Shown here: in pieces, positions 61,874 to 64,000 of the stretch
Layout: each line of letters begins with the position of its first letter
Position numbering within the stretch: the stretch's first letter is position 1
NCBI RefSeq assembly: GCF_008642235.1
Contig: NZ_SJEV01000001.1
Coordinates: 1,550,001-1,614,000, forward strand
Direction of reading: 5' to 3'
Source of the DNA: Planctomonas psychrotolerans
GTDB taxonomy: Bacteria; Actinomycetota; Actinomycetes; Actinomycetales; Microbacteriaceae
Length of the DNA stretch: 64,000 nucleotides
Notes under the pieces: generated by a model
Seen by the model: the letters and a program-made list of their open reading frames with translations, nothing else
What the model was told of the DNA's origin: nothing
Database searches by the model: none
Position numbers and translations under genes: made by a program

Positions 61874-63333
61874 CGCTTGCCCTTTCGTCGGGAGACCATG
61901 CGCCGAGCGAAGGTCTGAATGATCGCGAGATCCCGGCGCACGAATGGCACCAGGAGCGCCGCGAGCAGCGCGTATGCGGCGGCGAAGCCGAGCCCGATCA
62001 GCAGTTGGAGCAGTGGCGCGACATCGATCAGCGTCGCCGCCCAGGAGGCTACACCGCAGGGCACGCTCACCACACCGACGATGCGCAGCGCGTTCGCGAA
62101 CAGGGGAGCGGTCGGGATGCCGCTGACGACACCGACCCGCCACAGGGAGACGGCCCAATGCAGCGAGTACGCGAGGGTCTGGCCCACGGCGACACCGACC
62201 GGTCCCCACGGCACGCCCGCGAGCATGATGACCACCATGACGGGCCGCACGGCGAGGAACATGCGCAGCTGCGCCCCGGTCAGCCCGAGCGACAGATACA
62301 TCCAGTAGGAGATCTGCGCCATGGCGCGGAACACCCCGCCGATCGCCAGGATCGCGAAGATTGGGGCCACTCCGGCCCAGCGGTCGCCGAAGAGCACGGC
62401 AACGAGGGGAACGGCAAGACCTGCGCTCACGGCGAATACGCTCGCCGTGACGTACGCTCCCACGAGCTGCGCCTTCAGGAGGTACCGCTGATAGCGCTCC
62501 TTCTCGTCCTGGATCTGCGAGAGCACCGGCAGCGCGACTCTCGTCATGGGCGCGTTGATCTGATTGAGCGGGGTCATCAGCAGCTGATACGCACGATCGT
62601 AGAGACCGAGCGGACCCGCTCCCCAGACCACGCCGATGGCGATGCTGTCCACGTTCTTGGTGAGGTAGCTGATCGCCTGAGTACCGAGCAGTCCACCGCC
62701 GAAGCGCATGAACCGTCGGATGGAGACGTGCCGCTGGGGGAGTCCGGGCTTCCAGCGCGAGAGGACGACGCAGAGCAGGAAGGAGACCATCGTCGTGGTC
62801 AACTGCTGCAGGATGATCGCCCAGTACGACATGCCGGCCAGTGCGCCGATCACCCCGGCGAGGATGCCGACGGTGACGCAGACGATGTCCACGGTGGCGA
62901 GTGCGGTGAACTGCATGCGCCTCGTCAGATCGGCCTTGAACTGCGTGTTGAGGCCACCGATGAGGAAGGACGCCGACAGGGCGTACACGATCGCGAGCAG
63001 CCGGTCGTCGCCGTAAAGCAGCACGATGAGCGGCGCCGCGAGGATGGCGAGCAGCGTGCAGGCGGCGCCGAGTGCCGTGTTGGCCCAGAACAGGTTGGTG
63101 CGCTCGTCGTTGCTCAGCGTCTTGGACTGGATGGCCGCGCTCGAGAGGCCGAAGTCGCGGATGACCTCCGCGAAGCTGACCACCGCGGCGGCCATGGCGA
63201 CCAGTCCGAAGTCCCCGGGCACCAGCAGGCGGGCGAGGATGATCGTCGACCCGAACTGCAGTGCGACCCGGAGCAACTGGCTGAGGAGCGTGACACCCGA
63301 TCCGCGCGCGGCGGCGTCGGCAAGATTCACCAC
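61870..63333 (-). CDS. Wzx-like polysaccharide flippase
   Basis: A 487-residue polytopic protein of the MOP/PST exporter family with about 12-14 hydrophobic helices. It begins GSGVTLLSQLLRVALQFGST and IILARLLVPGDFGLVAMAAA, the usual Polysacc_synt opening, and continues with SYLTKNVDSIAIGVVWGAGP and GLYDRAYQLLMTPLNQINAP. It is expected to flip lipid-linked repeat units across the membrane. Two adjacent GTG codons begin the frame behind a G-rich ribosome site, and the gene is coupled to GT4. Confidence 0.9.
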   Translation of the reverse strand: MVNLADAAARGSGVTLLSQLLRVALQFGSTIILARLLVPGDFGLVAMAAAVVSFAEVIRDFGLSSAAIQSKTLSNDERTNLFWANTALGAACTLLAILAAPLIVLLYGDDRLLAIVYALSASFLIGGLNTQFKADLTRRMQFTALATVDIVCVTVGILAGVIGALAGMSYWAIILQQLTTTMVSFLLCVVLSRWKPGLPQRHVSIRRFMRFGGGLLGTQAISYLTKNVDSIAIGVVWGAGPLGLYDRAYQLLMTPLNQINAPMTRVALPVLSQIQDEKERYQRYLLKAQLVGAYVTASVFAVSAGLAVPLVAVLFGDRWAGVAPIFAILAIGGVFRAMAQISYWMYLSLGLTGAQLRMFLAVRPVMVVIMLAGVPWGPVGVAVGQTLAYSLHWAVSLWRVGVVSGIPTAPLFANALRIVGVVSVPCGVASWAATLIDVAPLLQLLIGLGFAAAYALLAALLVPFVRRDLAIIQTFARRMVSRRKGKR

Positions 63334-63540
63334 GACATCCCCCGATCCCCCACCGCGTACACGTTAGCGTTACGCGGCGTTCGGGACCGCACGCAGGCAT
63401 GCACGCGCGATCGAGAGAAGAGCGGGAGAGGTGCTGTCGGGCGCGGCCGGCCGGTCATGCCCCCGGCCGCGACAGGGCACGGTCGTGTTCCCGGCCCGAA
63501 CGGGTCGCGGGTGCAACCGGCCGGACCGGGAACGGACTCG

Positions 63541-64000
63541 TCAACTGGCGGCCTTGGGCGATACCGGGTCGAACTCGTCGGCGTCCGCAGCGTCGACCGC
63601 CACGGGGGAGAAAGCGCCGACGGTTCCGTCGCGGGACTCGCCCGCGAATCGGTCGAGCGCCGCGGCGAGGGCGGCGTCGAGCACCGCGGCCGGAGCGGAG
63701 TCGAGCGCGCCGTCGAGCGTGGGCGGCGTGGTGTCGAGGCGCGTGGCAGGTTCCCAGGGAACGTCGGAGCGCTTGGCGTCGCTCAGCCCGTGGGTGGAAT
63801 ACCCGTCGAAGAGCCGCCGCGCGAGCGCCTCGTAGCCGTCGGTGACCCGATCCCAGTCGTACGTCGCCTCGGCGCGGTCCTGCAGGCGGAGCCCGCAGCG
63901 CAGCGTGTCGGGCACGTCCGCTTCCGCATGCTCCAGCAGCGTGGCGAGGTCGAGGCCGTCGGTGAAGAACTGCCCGTCGTTGCCGAGCACCTCGCGGTTG
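63541..64000 (-). CDS. Glycosyltransferase C-terminus, cut by window edge
   Basis: Only the last ~152 residues are visible, starting NREVLGNDGQFFTDGLDLAT. The VLGNDGQFF...DLATLLEHAEAD block is typical for the end of GT4/DUF1972-type glycosyltransferases. The final ~85 residues (TPPTLDGALDSAPAAVLDAA and onward) are Ala/Asp-rich and unlike the core family, possibly a disordered tail. Assignment depends on the part beyond base 64000. Confidence 0.65.
   Translation of the reverse strand, partial: NREVLGNDGQFFTDGLDLATLLEHAEADVPDTLRCGLRLQDRAEATYDWDRVTDGYEALARRLFDGYSTHGLSDAKRSDVPWEPATRLDTTPPTLDGALDSAPAAVLDAALAAALDRFAGESRDGTVGAFSPVAVDAADADEFDPVSPKAAS

Overview
The window is GC-rich, densely coded DNA from an actinobacterium, most likely of the family Microbacteriaceae. 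Supporting signs are strong GC bias at third codon positions, many TAnnnT -10 boxes only 6-8 nt ahead of a start codon (leaderless mRNAs), a DUF3073 gene next to purM, an LAxTG-type wall-sorting signal and class-typical regulators (WYL, PadR, TipA-like MerR). The genus cannot be fixed from the sequence alone. No rRNA, tRNA, CRISPR array, transposase or prophage gene was recognised.

Positions 1-30.9 kb are mostly housekeeping and small metabolic operons. They hold a truncated SRPBCC gene, a baeRF-like protein, and a translationally coupled GNAT-kynureninase-kinase operon. The purine genes follow: purD-purC-GNAT on the minus strand, then purF and purM divergent from each other, with a WYL regulator/hydrolase pair between the purine blocks. 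After them come DUF3073, a GH20 hexosaminidase, a nitroreductase/FAD-oxidoreductase pair with an apparent CTG start, a PadR/membrane-protein pair, two GNATs, a TipA-like MerR regulator with a clear operator, a DUF2207 membrane protein, an RND-type exporter, a secreted esterase and a DUF2231-Rieske protein.

Positions 31-40 kb carry a DEAD-box helicase with nine 12-residue repeats in its N-terminal tail, a 1344-residue predicted wall-anchored nuclease/5'-nucleotidase, thioredoxin and RecQ.

Positions 40-64 kb form a cell-surface locus. It begins with a TagD-like cytidylyltransferase and two tandem beta-helix paralogues, one predicted secreted and one membrane-anchored. A Pro/Thr-rich membrane-anchored protein follows, then three tandem giant secreted paralogues (1303, 1002 and 1716 aa) built from a beta-propeller-like head, an Fn3-like module, LamG modules, PKD modules and a repeated ~205-residue C-terminal domain. 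Next are polysaccharide genes on the plus strand (GT2 glycosyltransferase, CDP-alcohol phosphatidyltransferase, hexapeptide acyltransferase) and on the minus strand (Wzy/ligase-like, Wzz-like, GT4, Wzx-like flippase, and the C-terminus of another glycosyltransferase). The working picture is a surface glycopolymer, possibly containing a phospho-alcohol, made next to a set of expanding multidomain surface proteins. This is the part most likely to hold undescribed biology.
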